Assembly: GCA_030998225.1 (NCBI GenBank)
Contig: JAPYXD010000680.1
Coordinates: forward strand, 6,014,001 to 6,078,000
Length of the DNA: 64,000 nt
Origin: Diplolepis rosae
Lineage: Eukaryota > Arthropoda > Insecta > Hymenoptera > Diplolepididae
Direction of reading: 5' to 3'
Each line of letters begins with the position of its first letter. Within the stretch, counting starts at the first letter, position 1. The position numbers were made by a program, and so were the translations under genes. Below, in pieces: positions 47,461 to 58,865 of the stretch. A model generated the notes under the pieces. That model was not told where the DNA came from and did not search any database. It saw only the letters and a list, made by a program, of their open reading frames with translations.

Positions 47461-48333
47461 AATCTGAGGATTTTTTTGAAAATCATCGTGTCCACAGACA
47501 ACAGGTAAAAAAAATCCTTTTTTGATGCCCGATCAAAGCGAGAGCAAAAAAACATTTATTTTCCCTAGTTACAAATTTTACTATTTTTCTTTATATACCT
47601 ACTATTTCTACAAAAATCAATATTTTCAAAAATCCTTACGTACATTCATAGTTTTCATACCCAAATACAATCCCGAATCTGTATATAGCACCGCTATTTA
47701 AAAAAATAAAAATAAATTATAATCTATTTTTCATTGTTCTAACCCAAGCCAGTGAAAACCTTTTTTCTCATCACATTAATTATTCTCCTGAAATAAATCG
47801 CCAAACTTGAGTGTCATTTTCAGGCTCATAAGGTAGTGTTACCCCTTAAGGGCATGTTATACTTGAGAAAAGTAACAAGTTCGTGAGAACATCCTGATCC
47901 AGTTTTTATATGTTTACGTCAAAAATAGATAAAATTTTATCTCCATAATTTGGGGAGCAGTAGAAAAGATAAAAACGGACGTAGATAGATGATTTTGATA
48001 ATAAAAAGCATTTTTCCGGTAGAATTTGCTGAAATTGTACTTTTTTACCATTTTCTAAACCAAAAGTTGTCTATTCACGTCCATTTTTATCTTCTCTAGC
48101 ACTTGCCCAATTTCCATAACAAAATTTCATGTATTTTGGACACAAACGTGAATAGAGAAAAATAGTCCAAGAAACTTTACTCAAATTTTGAGCTAAGTTA
48201 AGACATATGGACAAGTTGGAGATTATTCAATATTATTCTAATAATTTGTAACGTGAATTTTGAAACTTTACTCTTCATTTTTAAAGTTTACGGAACTTTG
48301 ATGCATCCTTTAACATTTGATACGTTACAAATT
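47461..48333. other. Intronic sequence with a small inverted pair
   Basis: At about 47930-48140 a pair of sequences around CGTCCATTTTTATCTTCTCT and AGAAAAGATAAAAACGGACG faces each other, with nearby inverted AAATTTTGTTATGGA-like arms. This is probably a decayed foldback of about 210 bp. Confidence 0.4.
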
Positions 48334-49321
48334 ACACAGGTCTGCAAATAATGGGTTTGTATTTGTTCTTGGAAAACAAAAGATCATTTCCGGGGTAATT
48401 TTTGACGTAGAATCTGAATCCAAAATCAGAATCAGCCTATCACGTCAGGATTTTGAGATATTTGAGGTTATGTGCTCGAAAAATGGGGTTTTTCGCTACA
48501 TTTGAGGTTATGTACAGGGCGCAAGAAATTTTTTTGGTTTTTTCTCAAATGTCATCATTTAGCACTAGTCTTTCCCTTCAAAATGAGCTATTAAGCAGTC
48601 ACGAGCGATTTTTTTCACAAAGATACGGCTATATCAAGTTTTGACATTTATCCGAACAACCTTATGAGCATTCACATTGACTCTTTGGTGCATACCATTT
48701 TGCATTCGAAAATTTATCTTGAAAATTTGTGCTTGCGGGTTTTAATGGTCTGTGAATAAGAATTTACAGTCAGAAAATTGACATTTCCATTTCTAAGATG
48801 GCGGATCGAAATTTACGAAATTAAACGATTTCGCTCTCTAAAAACTCTTACTCGGGGGTTTTGGAGTTGCTGATTACGAAAGTGAGGTCGCAAGATTGAC
48901 ATTTCCATTTCCAAGATGGTAGATTCAATGTCGAGGATCAAAACCAAGATAAATTTTCGAATGCAGAATGGTATGCACCAAAGAGTCAATGTGAATTCTC
49001 ATAAGGTTGTTCGGATAAATGTCAAAACTTAATATGGCCGTATATTTGTGAAAAAAATCACTCGCGACTGTCTAATAGCTCATTTTGAAGGGAAAGAGTA
49101 GTGCTAAATGATGACGTTTGATAAAAAACCAAAAAAAATTCTTGCGCCCTGTACATAACCTCAAAAGTAGCGACAAACCCCATTTTTCGAACACATAACC
49201 TCAAATATCTCAAAATCCTGACGTGATAGGCTGATTCTGATTCTGGATTCGGATTCTACGTCAAAAACTACTCCGGAAACGACCCATAGCTTTTCAACAA
49301 CAAAACCTTGCAGACCTGTGT
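48334..49321. mobile_element. Long foldback element, arms of about 390 bp
   Basis: Starts ACACAGGTCTGCAA and ends TTGCAGACCTGTGT. The arms (about 48334-48725 and 48945-49321) are reverse complements with few differences, including the block around TTGAGGTTATGTRC and CATTGACTCTTTGGTGCATA. The roughly 220-bp loop contains two direct copies of TTGACATTTCCATTTCYAAG. The two 60-codon plus-strand frames in the left arm look like palindrome by-products. Confidence 0.9.
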
Positions 49322-50529
49322 TATTACAATAATATTAAATAATCTTCAACTTGTCAATGTGTCCCAACTTCTCAAAAAGTTGAGTAAAGTTTCTCAAACT
49401 ATTTTTCCTCGTGTACAAATACCTAAAATTAATATGAAATGCTCTCGGAAATTCTCCAACTCAAATTCAAATAAATATGAATACAATACTGTAATGAAAA
49501 TTAATACACTATTAGTGTAAAACGATCTAAGCTTCAATAAAAAACAATAATAAAAGCAATAAAATAAAATAGAACCACTATAATTATTTTTTCCTCTCCT
49601 GCATCAAACTTGCGCAGTAAAAAAGAGAAGTTGGTCGTTAGGATCACCAGCTCATTCTCGAGATTGAACTATCCACTTTAAAACTTCTTATACCAGCGGG
49701 AAATAGTTGTACGATCTGGGCAAATCTCTTTCGAATCTAAAGATATTTCTGTAGAATAGTGTTCTATGCTTAAACAAAGTGTAAAATTAAACTGAATGGT
49801 CACACGATATGCTTTATCTAAAATTCCATTTTTGTGTATTTTCATGCTCCTTGTTTGGACTAAATGTATTTCTAACAAGCTCACGATGTTCCCCTTCCCT
49901 CATTAAATTTTAGATCATTGTTGCTGGTCCATTTTTTATCTTTCTAGCATATTTCGCGTATAGACAAACTTTCGTGGCCATCTATAGTATGTACGATAGT
50001 AGCTGGGAGAAACGTCTTCAATTTTCTGAGAAAATTGTCTACATCAGACGATTATTTTCCAAGAGTACCTACAATTTTTAAAGGAAGAGTTTTTGCTTAG
50101 AGACATCTCACACGAAGACCGTTCGACTGAAGTAATCCCACTGGAGAATATATCTTACGTAAGATCCACTCCATAATGACTAGTTTTTCCACAATAATAA
50201 TTTTTTTTCATTTAAAAAAAATAAGAAGTATTTTATTGTTGCTGGATTTGAAAGTCGAAAAGATCTAAAAACAATTTTTCTAGATGACATGGAATCTTCC
50301 GTGAGATTTGATCTCCCCCCCCCCCCCCCGCCCCATATGTACTTATGTTGTACTAGAACAGCCCCTCGTTTGTTTTGCATACATTTCCGAGCGACGTAAA
50401 TATTGAGGCCATGGATCAATCGGACTATGTGACTAAATTATACATTAATTTGTTCAGGTAAAATAACATCTTTAATTTACAAAACATCTTTTTTTTAAAT
50501 TTCGCAAACCTAACAAAAGACAATATAGC
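49322..50529. other. Intronic sequence with a poly-C tract
   Basis: No gene is seen. A run of 15 C, one G and 4 C lies at 50315-50334. A 68-codon minus-strand frame (49678-49884) ends in TTISRWYKKF, which resembles a helix-turn-helix but is too weak to call. Confidence 0.4.
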
Positions 50530-50826
50530 ACGGAGAAAAATAGTTGAAGTAATTTTACTCAACTCTGTCGATTAAACTTGGGACATAAGGACATTTGAAC
50601 ATTTATTGAATCCTAGTCGGGTAAAATAAATTTGATAAATACCTAATTCACCCAAAGTGAATAACAATAAGTGTTACATAGGAAATAGTAAGGAGTTGAG
50701 TAAAACGTTATCGACGACAGGGCATCAACATGCGTTAGTGGGTTAACATGAAATGTATATCACCGATGCTTGAGGAGCTTTAAACCGTAGTTGAGTAAAA
50801 TGAGCATCGGGCGTATTATTTCAACT
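50530..50826. mobile_element. TIR element with CACGGAGAAA start
   Basis: Starts CACGGAGAAAAATAGTTGAA. The inner inverted pair GAAGTAATTTTACTCAAC (left) and GTTGAGTAAAATGAGC plus TATTTCAACTG (right) indicates a small foldback of about 300 bp. The right terminus is diverged. Confidence 0.55.
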
Positions 50827-50940
50827 GGCAATGGTATGGTTCTCTTAAATAAAAAAAAAATTCTTACCTCAAGTCAGAAATGTGGGACCAGCTGTTTTTT
50901 GATGATTGCTTAAATGATCTCAATTTCAATTCTGTGAGTG

Positions 50941-51401
50941 CACGGAAAAACAGTATAGCTGTTCGATCTATACCGGTATATAGAGTCTCGACCCATGCGG
51001 TATAGGTGAGACAACTATACTGGTTTGCCGCGCAACCTATACATTGCTTCTCATGCACGTGACTCTAACCTCGAAATTAGAAAGAAGTGTCATTTTTTCG
51101 AGGCGTTTTTTCGAAGCGTTTGCCGATTTGTTTGGAGCATTTTTTCTTTCTTTGAAAGATCATTTTTGCGTATCGCGTATTGTTTAATCACACGCGAAAA
51201 TTCACAAGAGCGATAACGATGGCATAATATTTTTTTTACGATCGCTATACATGTTATTGTCATATCATCGAATTTGTATAGCTGTTTCACCTATACTCGT
51301 ATAGTTCTGAGGACCATACCGTAGCATTGGTCTGATAGCAATATTTTCTGGTTCTGAGGACCAAAATATAGTTCTCTTAGCTGTACTGTTTTTTCAGTGT
51401 G
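50941..51401. mobile_element. TIR element with CACGGAAAAACAG ends
   Basis: 461 bp. The left end CACGGAAAAACAGTATAGCT is matched by the reverse complement of CACTGAAAAAACAGTACAGC at the right. The interior contains repeated CTATACCGGTATA/GTATAGCTGTT words in both orientations. No transposase. Confidence 0.78.
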
Positions 51402-51454
51402 ATAAAATTTGTACTCTTAATAATGTGAAAGCCACCAAAGTTATCTTTAAAATT

Positions 51455-52157
51455 AGTCTGGAATGAAGTCGTTTCGTTAAACTTTAAAGAAGTTATTGCG
51501 AAAAAAGTCCAAATTTCAATGTTTTCTTAAATTTTAAATAACTTTCGAAACAATCAACATTTTTTAATGTTCTTAAGCTCATTTTAAAGCTAAGATTCTA
51601 CAAAATCGCAGTAAATTGTCATTATAATTCTATAATATTTTGTTGCATAATGCAAAGAGTTGAAATTGTAACAAGTAGGTAAATCATAATAAAAATCATA
51701 TAAATATATATTATAAGGAAATTCAATACAAAATTCATGATTATATGTTTTATATATCTTATAAAAATGTTTTTCTCAGCAAAAGCAATATTGGAATTTT
51801 TCCAACTTTTTTATTTGAACTTTAACCCCGAGCAGTATGTAAGAAAAAAATTGCAGATTAATTATAAGAATTTGGTTCGATTTTTTAGAAATTTAGCTTT
51901 AAAATTAGTCCAAGAACATTAAAAAATGTTAATTATTTAGAAAGTTATTTGAAATTTAAGAAACCATTGAAATCTTAATTATTTCTGCAATAACTTCTTC
52001 AAATTTTAACAAAACGAATTCATGTTGGGCTCATTTTATAAAGAATTTTGATAGCTTTGAATTTAATTAAAAGAAACGATTTTTTCACTAACATAATTCA
52101 AGTTAGGATAATTTAAGCAGTTATCGAAAAACAGGTGGTCCCACAATTTTGACCGGT
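51455..52157. mobile_element. Foldback with Tc1-like right end, copy 2
   Basis: Closely related to 12880-13625, with inverted halves around 51600-51720 (for example AGTCTGGAATGAAG against CCAAGAACATTAAAAAATG arms). The right end AACAGGTGGTCCCACAATTT then GACCGGTACTGTA is a better-preserved version of the same terminus and ends at TA. Confidence 0.6.
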
Positions 52158-52827
52158 ACTGTACATGCATGCATACCAAAACAACATACAAATACATTCA
52201 CACCTTTCAGTCGTAGCCAATCATATTTTGAATCATAAATACACTTAAACATATAACATTACATATGTAAACCTAATAACTACACTTATATACAGTACGA
52301 TACAGATTCGTCGAATCACGCACACGTTCGCTTACAATCCTGAGACATAAAATTTGGATCTTTGTTATATAGTGACTGCAAGGGTTATTCAGAGCTTGTG
52401 GACCAGTGTCGTGACTAGAGTTCTTGAGCCTCACTCAAGTAAAAATAAATCAACTTTTTTCATAAATTATTCATGAAATATTTTTAAAAATTGATATAAT
52501 TAATCAATTATTATAACTATGATTATTGATATATATAATATAATTATTAAATTATATTTAGTATGCATTTTGATTATAACTACGTTTGAAGTTTAATGAA
52601 ACTAAATTTTCAAACGTATATTAAACTATTGCATTATTATCAAAAAGTATCTTATGTAAAAACATCTAAAAGAAGATTTTTTTATTTTCTGTGTTGCATA
52701 TTTTCAAAACATGGATTTTACAATTGCGAATTCAAAATTATTATTATGCCTAAGAAATTTATGTGAAACATTTAAAAATTTTTAATTTTAAAACATTTAA
52801 AAGAAGATTTTTTTATTTTCTGTGTTG
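52158..52827. other. Intronic sequence with a 130-bp-spaced direct repeat
   Basis: TAAAAGAAGATTTTTTTATT with TTCTGTGTTG occurs at about 52665 and again at about 52798. The second copy ends exactly at the TA into which the mariner at 52830 is inserted. Otherwise nothing is recognised. Confidence 0.45.
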
Positions 52828-52829
52828 TA

Positions 52830-53235
52830 CCAGGGGTGTTAGTTGAAATTTTCCGGTTTTACTCATAGATGTCGCTAGAGATATGTATACATTTCTATGA
52901 TTTGGCATCTATGTCATATTTTTCTATGAACAATAACCGTCAAAAATACACTATTACATTCTACCAAAATAATAGCATCATAATTGTTTACCTCAGTGAA
53001 TATGTCGAGTTTCGTTCCAAGTAAATCGCATTTGCGGCATTCGTTGCTTTTCTTATTTCATCAAAAGAAAAAAGCAGTTGAAGCTCATCGATTGCTGGTA
53101 GAAACTTATGGTGAACATGCTCCAGTGATTAGAACATGTAAGACATGGTTTCGTCAATTTAAAAGTGGAGATTTCGATTTAACAGACAATGAACATCCTG
53201 GTGCAGCGAAAAAGTTCGAAGACGAGCAATAACAA
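52830..53235 (+). mobile_element. Mariner element, 5' fragment with broken transposase
   Basis: The left terminus CCAGGGGTGTTAGTTGAAAT follows TA (52828-52829). A transposase starts at ATG 53002 with MSSFVPSKSHLRHSLLFLFH and continues through LLVETYGEHAP and WFRQFKSGDFDLTDNEHPG. This is the N-terminal helix-turn-helix half of a mariner transposase. It ends after about 76 codons at a TAA (53230-53232) where the family normally continues from KKFEDE. No catalytic domain and no right TIR were found downstream. Confidence 0.82.
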
Positions 53236-53240
53236 ATGAA

Positions 53241-55725
53241 TAAAACTATTCGTTCTGATCAATCTTTGCCTAAAATATAAGAAAGCAAAGCCTGGTTCCA
53301 GTGATTCAAAATAATGGGTTTATGAAGTATGAGAGAATATGATCAACAAAGTCGATTTTAAAATTTCCCTCGTAACTTTTTCTGTTCCATTTCCGCTCTC
53401 TTTCATTTCAAACCTGATATTCCACTTTAAAAGTCAATATTGGAATATAATATTGGATAAGGCTATAAAATTTGTTGAGTTTAATGGCTCTTGAACTATT
53501 AAATCAAAGTTGAGGTCTTGATTGGTTTCGAAACTTCAGATATTAAAAATACGTAATAAATAAGAAATGAAAAGACATTCTTTTTTGTATATTTTTTTGC
53601 TAAAAGTTTGCTTCTATTCTGGAAATTATTCATAAAAAGCATTTTATGATCAAGCTGTACTTTCTACGTAATTGTAAATATTACATATTCATGCAACTCC
53701 CTTATAGTTCATTTTTGTCATGACTAAATGTCTTTTTTACGACAAAACCTTCATTATTATCCTAAAACAACACAGCATACATTTTAATACTTATTTTTCC
53801 CTTACACAGGAGAGTTTACTGTCATAAAAGAAAACAAGTCTGAGAAGTTGTAAAATGTAAACTTAAACAGGATGACCGTAAAAACTGTTATGGGAAATAT
53901 TATTCTTTATATAAAAAATGAAGTGCCTTTTTTCCAACTAGAAATTTTTAAATCTTTTTCATACTGATATTTTATATTTTATTTTATAATTGAGTATAAT
54001 TGTTGGTATTCAATTGAATAAGACTATAGTCTGAAAAAGGAAATCAGTCCTTCACATTAATTACTTCCTATCTCATATTTGATGCTTTACAAATGCTGTC
54101 AGCAGAATGTATTTAATATTGCAACACTTTACCTTAAATTCCTATACCAAGTGTTGTTTGCAATACTATGCAAAACATCTAGAGAAGGATCATACATAAT
54201 TCATTTTCTCGTAATTAAACGAGGCATGTTGTATAGAAGAGAACAAGAAGGGATACACCTAGAGAAGAAGATACCAAAATAACGGATTATTTCTTGTATG
54301 AACTATTAAGATATTTATACCTAATAATAATAATAGAATAATAATTGCTATAATTCCTTATTGTCGTATAATTTGAAGATAAAAAAATGTAGAATAAATG
54401 TGCTAGGATGAAAATTTTTACAGAAATATTAATATGAATGAAAAACTAAATGAACAGTACAAATTTAGGTATGTTAAGACGCTTTAAATAGAGTTATGGT
54501 CATGGCCATGGACTAAATTAGTCCCTGGCTATCAATTTTTTTCTCCATATATAATATTTTAAATCAAAATAAATCGGTCAAAATGTAAGAAATGATAAAC
54601 AATAGCATATGGAAGGAATAGGGAAGGCATAACGTATTAAAATGTAATTAAAAAAAAAATTATTAACAATACTAACAAAATGTCTAAAATTTTGCTGTAT
54701 AGGTCTAACGCTGTCGGTAATATACTCTGCAAATTTGCTAACATTACTTATTTTTTTAAAAATTATCTTGTATCTTCATGAATATTTAAGAAATAACAGA
54801 CCTGTCTCAGTAATTTTTGATTCATTTCCCAACATTTAAAGACGATATTTTATTCTCTGGAAATGTAGTTACAGAGCTGTTATTGTCCATAAGACTTTAC
54901 TTTTATATTTAAGAATAAAAAAAATTTTAGAATTTTTACCAAAACGAAGTTAAAATACGTTCCTTTTTGTCTTCCGAAACATTTACCAAATTTTGAGCAA
55001 GATATTTTATTAACAAAAAAAGTTATCTTATATAGTTGGATTAACATATATAATTTTTGTCACGTGACTAGATTCCTACATATTAACGGCATTTCAGTTT
55101 GTGTTACCCTATTTCTATATAAAATAAGATAGGTAATTGAAAATTTGTAGAATTAAATAAAATACACTAATATGGGTCTGGCTGGTCATAAATATTTATA
55201 ATTATAAAATTAGTTATTTAAACAATTTTTTTTCATGATTATAAACAATTATAACCAGACAGACTTGCCTTAATGCATTTTATTTACTCTTACAAATTTT
55301 CAACTTGTTGTCTCATTTTTCACAGACATGAGACTTCACAAATTGAAAATGCTGGTAAGGTAGGTATGTAGGCACGTGATCCGGTTGGTCCACGGTCTTA
55401 AAAGAAAATGGAAGTAATAACAAAAAAGAAGCCATTTGAAAACCTAATAAAATACGAGCAAAGTACTAGATGAAGGTATAATAAGAAAAGAGTAAGGAAG
55501 GATGATTTTGAAATGAGATAAAGGTGAAAATGTTTGTGGACAATAGGAAAGAAAAATAAAATGAAAGTAGAATTGGACAGAAACAATACACAAATTCGAT
55601 TAAAAGATTGAAGCAATGGTATATTGAATAGAAGTGTTTCTTTTTAAAACTTAGGTAGTAAATCCTGAGAGTGTACTAGCAAATAAATCGCACTGAGATT
55701 GAAGAATGCAAGAGAAAAATAAAAA
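53241..55725. other. AT-rich intronic sequence with one hairpin
   Basis: No gene is seen in nearly 2.5 kb. At about 55137-55310 an inverted repeat pairs TTGAAAATTTGTAGAATTAA with its counterpart (TTACAAATTTTCAACTT side), with GGTCTGGCTGGT and ACCAGACAGAC inside. It is followed at 55371 by a diverged copy of the CACGTG/GTCTTA motif also seen at 2970 and 4490. Confidence 0.45.
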
Positions 55726-55830
55726 CAAAAAGTCTGCCCTTTGGGCACATTCTCTTCATGCGCTCTGCTTGCAAGTTTGAGCGCGTGATTGAATCGTCGC
55801 ACTTTGTACTCAGTCCCTTTAAGTTAATCA
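55726..55830 (-). mobile_element. HINE-like GTCT element, 3' terminal fragment
   Basis: Contains the terminal hairpin GCCCTTTGGGC followed inward by CATTCTCTTCATGCGCTCTG and CTTGCAAGTTTGAGCGCGTG. These match the last 100 bp of copy 8. The hairpin stem has different bases from the other copies but still pairs. Confidence 0.75.
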
Positions 55831-56326
55831 TAAAAACAAATCCAACATCTGAAAAAATTTGAATAGTTGCGTTGAAACTCAAATTTACATATATTTTAGA
55901 GTTAAAATTTGGAAAAGAAATTAATTAACTTAAAATTCAACAGAACTTGAGGAAAAACATTTCATCACATTTAAAAACTAAATAAGCAGTCGCGGACAAT
56001 GTTAGATTTGGAGAATCTGACCACCATCTCATCCCTAGGATCGAGCAAGAAGTATCGGACATTGATTCCAACATGAATCAAACGAATCAAAGTTGGACAT
56101 AAAGGTGTCTAACCAAGAGACCCTTCAGAGATACCCAAAAGGCATTTCCTGACGCTAGCTATTGGCGCGTGATCTCCCAAGTGGCGCCGCCGTCCCGCCA
56201 AAATGTGGCAGTTAGACGCACGCACACTCTGGGCACGTGACGCCACTGTCGCGAGCGAGCAAACTGCCGAGTTCTTTTCCCATGTAGACTTTGGCCACAT
56301 AGCAACGGACATCAGGGCCTCTGCCG
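55831..56326. other. Flank of the P-like element, GC-richer from 56150
   Basis: No gene is assigned. Open minus-strand frames at 56109-56451 run partly through the element's TIR and show no domain. The 8 bp CTCTGCCG at 56319-56326 is the probable left target duplication. Confidence 0.4.
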
Positions 56327-57211
56327 CATGGACGTAAGAATATATGGACGGAGCCCAAGCCTGCGGGGTCTGTGCCGAGATAAGTAAGGGGGAAATAGTG
56401 GAAATAGTAGGGAGCGGCCATATTACTTGAGGACATTTCTTGTCTCTCCATTGGCTGAGATTTTAGTGGGAGCTTTTAAAATGTTGCGTATCAGCCGTTA
56501 TGTGCGTAGAATGTAAATAGTGTAAACAAACAGAAAGATGTGGACTTGTGACGTGAAAATTGCAACAACAATGTTGCTCGTAGAGGATCAGCAAAAAGAA
56601 ATCGTTTAAAGCTACTAGAAAATACAAAAAAGGTGACCTACCATAAGTAAAAACACTTGTTCATAATTTTAGAGGTCATTGCAGCTACGTTTAAATGTGT
56701 GTATTGTATACTAAACTTATTTCAGTATACCAAAGGACAAACTGAGAAGAAGAAAATAGGCTAGTGCTTTAAATTTACGATTAGAAGATGTAAAGGACAG
56801 CCATAAAGTTTGCTCAGATCATTTTCCCGAAAATGCCTTTGACAAAACATCTCTTAATCTTGTCAGGCTTCGACTAAATGACATTCCAATTGTAAGTATA
56901 AATGCAGTTTATATATAAAAGAGAAGGGAAATTTAAATATTACATAGATTTTTTTTTCAAATATGTATACCTGAATATTTTGTATTAACCAAATTTTAAA
57001 CTAATCTGTCAAAATTAATAGGTAAATCGCATTTAAAACAGCGTGCGACTTCTTTTTACCAATCACAGTTAATCACCAAACCAGCCAATCAAAGGCCTAA
57101 AAATGTCCTCAAGTAATATGGCCGCTCTACCTACCCTTCTCCGCTCAGTTGGTTTGTCCCCCTCGCCTATGTTGGGACTTTGGGCTCCGTCCATATATTC
57201 TTACGTCCATG
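56327..57211 (+). mobile_element. P-element-like transposon, non-autonomous, with THAP remnant
   Basis: Inverted ends of about 32 bp, CATGGACGTAAGAATATATG then GACGGAGCCCAA, bound 885 bp. The flanking 8-mers CTCTGCCG (56319-56326) and TTCTGCCG (57212-57219) match at 7 of 8 positions, fitting the 8-bp duplication of P elements, whose ends also begin CATG. A second inverted pair lies inside (GCGGCCATATTACTTGAGGA at about 56413 against the mirror near 57105). The interior carries two putative THAP-coding exons but no transposase catalytic domain. Confidence 0.85.
56726..56891 (+). pseudogene. THAP domain exon of the P-like element, with in-frame stop
   Basis: Bounded by an acceptor (TTATTTCAG) and a strong donor (GTAAGTAT). 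It reads IPKDKLRRRK, then a TAG at 56757-56759 exactly where the near-invariant THAP tryptophan is expected. It continues with ASALNLRLEDVKDSHKVCSD and HFPENAFDKTS. CSDHF supplies the third Cys and the His of the C2CH zinc site. An upstream exon at about 56538-56645 would carry the first cysteines but has a one-base frameshift after TCDVK. The domain is therefore broken in this copy. Confidence 0.8.
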
Positions 57212-57282
57212 TTCTGCCGTAGTAGAATTGCGGTAACGAGGGAGACACAGAAACGACTTGCACAGGGAAGCCTACGAGCAAT

Positions 57283-57496
57283 ATCACACTAGCGACTGCG
57301 GCCGGCGCTGCGATCGCGACTGGCCGTTGGACTAATCAAAGTGCAGTAGTCGGCTCTGCGGCCTGTATAACCGACTGGATATTTTTTTAATCGCGATGGC
57401 AGTCGCAGCCAATCATAACGCAGCATTTTCTTGAATGCTACGTCTGCCAGCATCAGCTGCACGTGCAGGGCTGCAGCGACCATCGCTGTGTGTGAT
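57283..57496. mobile_element. GC-rich TIR MITE
   Basis: Imperfect inverted ends ATCACACTAGCGACTG and the reverse complement of ATCACACACAGCGATGGTCG, about 214 bp. The interior holds inverted GCGATCGCGACTGG/CGCGATGGCAGTCGC words. The 64-codon minus-strand frame through it is a by-product. Superfamily not determined. Confidence 0.65.
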
Positions 57497-57593
57497 GAGC
57501 GACAGGTACAGCTGGTAGTGTCATTCGGCCTTAAATGCTACTTTTGCGCCGAGAGAAGAAAAGTCCTGAGATGATTATATTTCGGGGACTATA

Positions 57594-58601
57594 CACGGTT
57601 TGTCCGAAAAGTAATGTCAGTTAGTCGATTAAAAAAAATGTATTCACCACATCGATACAACACGTTAAAAGGTTTCAAAATAAGTTCCTCCTGCATCGAT
57701 ACATCGTTTCCAGCGAGATTTCTCGGCATCGAAGGCATCACGATAGGCCTTCTCCAGAATGTCTTTTAGAGCCTTGGTGCAAGCGTCTTTGACTTTGTCA
57801 ACGGTCCCGAAATGATGTGCACGGAAGACGGAAACGTGTTTGACGGAAAAGCCTGTCCTTACTCTCCGGATAGTAGGAGACGATTGAACGACCGCTCGTT
57901 CGTGGGCTGACTTGTCCCTTTCTTCTTTAATTTATGGCTTCTTGTTCAATGAACAAACGGCCAGAACATCCACGCGGGGCCAGAAGCAGCCCAATATAAC
58001 AAATCTGAGTTTCGAACGGTCCGAGTTAGAGCAGCGCAGGGATAATGCGGCTAAGTTCCAATTGTAGTCCAATAGCAGCGAGTAAACGGAATGCTGGTAG
58101 AGCGACCTCTGGAGTGACGCGCATGATTCAGAAAACCGCGGGCTTCCCGACTTTGAAGGTCACGGCTGAGTCAAGCAGAAGCGAGAACCAAAACAACAAA
58201 CAGCAAGCGATCATCATCACCGATAAGCAAAAAGGCAGCAAGACCAAAGTTAGAGAAAAACTTGACAAGTCCAGCAAAAGACCACACCGGCACTACGGAA
58301 GACAACCACGGGGCACGGACAAAGAACCACTCGCGAAATAATCAGAAAACCGGAAGACTCGGAAAAACAGCACGCCACGAATATAACCAGCAAGAACATA
58401 CACCAAAAAACCACATCGTTCACCTAGGAGATAAAGAACAAGAACAACAAACGGACCATGGACGGACACGTCCGGCCGTGACCGAAGCCACGACCGGAGT
58501 CCCCGACTTCATCCTTTACTGATCCCAACCAGTCCGAGTGCGTTCCGACGTATAGTTGCTTCACAATAAAATCACTGACATTACTTTTCGGACAAACCAT
58601 G
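57594..58601 (-). mobile_element. Mariner-type element retaining only the transposase C-terminus
   Basis: Inverted ends CACGGTTTGTCCGAAAAGTA then ATGTCAG at the left and the reverse complement at the right, flanked by TA (57592-57593 and 58602-58603). On the minus strand 57665-57797 encodes KDACTKALKDILEKAYRDAF then DAEKSRWKRCIDAGGTYFET and F-stop. This is the typical C-terminal end of mariner-type transposases. The remaining roughly 700 bp towards the 58601 end is GC-rich and contains no HTH or catalytic motif, so the front of the gene has been replaced. Confidence 0.85.
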
Positions 58602-58603
58602 TA

Positions 58604-58863
58604 AAGTGCGCGGCTTTTCGGAAGGTAGCCCCGAAAAGGGAGCCTTGAGAGGCTACGCATGGAAAAACAACAGGTAGGGCCGAGGAGGAAAATCTCTTTC
58701 GGTGACCGCACTCTCTATCACGTGTCCCATGCGGACTGTGCCGGTTTTCCAAGCCAGAAAACATACTTTCTGGCGTGGCGTGGTACCTTGGTCCTCTGGT
58801 AACGGGCGTCTAGCGGCGAGGGCGTGTTTCAGGTTAGCAAATGACGGAGGAGTCGTACACGAC
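58604..58863. other. GC-rich spacer between two mariner elements
   Basis: No domain was found in the open frames. It may belong to an older element into which one or both mariners inserted. Confidence 0.35.
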
Positions 58864-58865
58864 TA

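Noticed and set aside
48317..48644. Two plus-strand ORFs
   Set aside because: They sit in one arm of a long foldback and have mirror counterparts; no domain is present.
49678..49884. Minus-strand ORF ending in a helix-turn-helix-like TTISRWYKKF
   Set aside because: The similarity to transposase DNA-binding domains is too short and no flanking ends were found.
50315..50334. C15-G-C4 tract as a regulatory or structural element
   Set aside because: A simple mononucleotide run with no flanking features; also a common place for sequencing error.
58045..58522. Two overlapping plus-strand ORFs of 98 and 86 codons
   Set aside because: They run through the GC-rich part of a TIR-bounded mariner-type element, against its transposase strand, with low-complexity composition and no domain.
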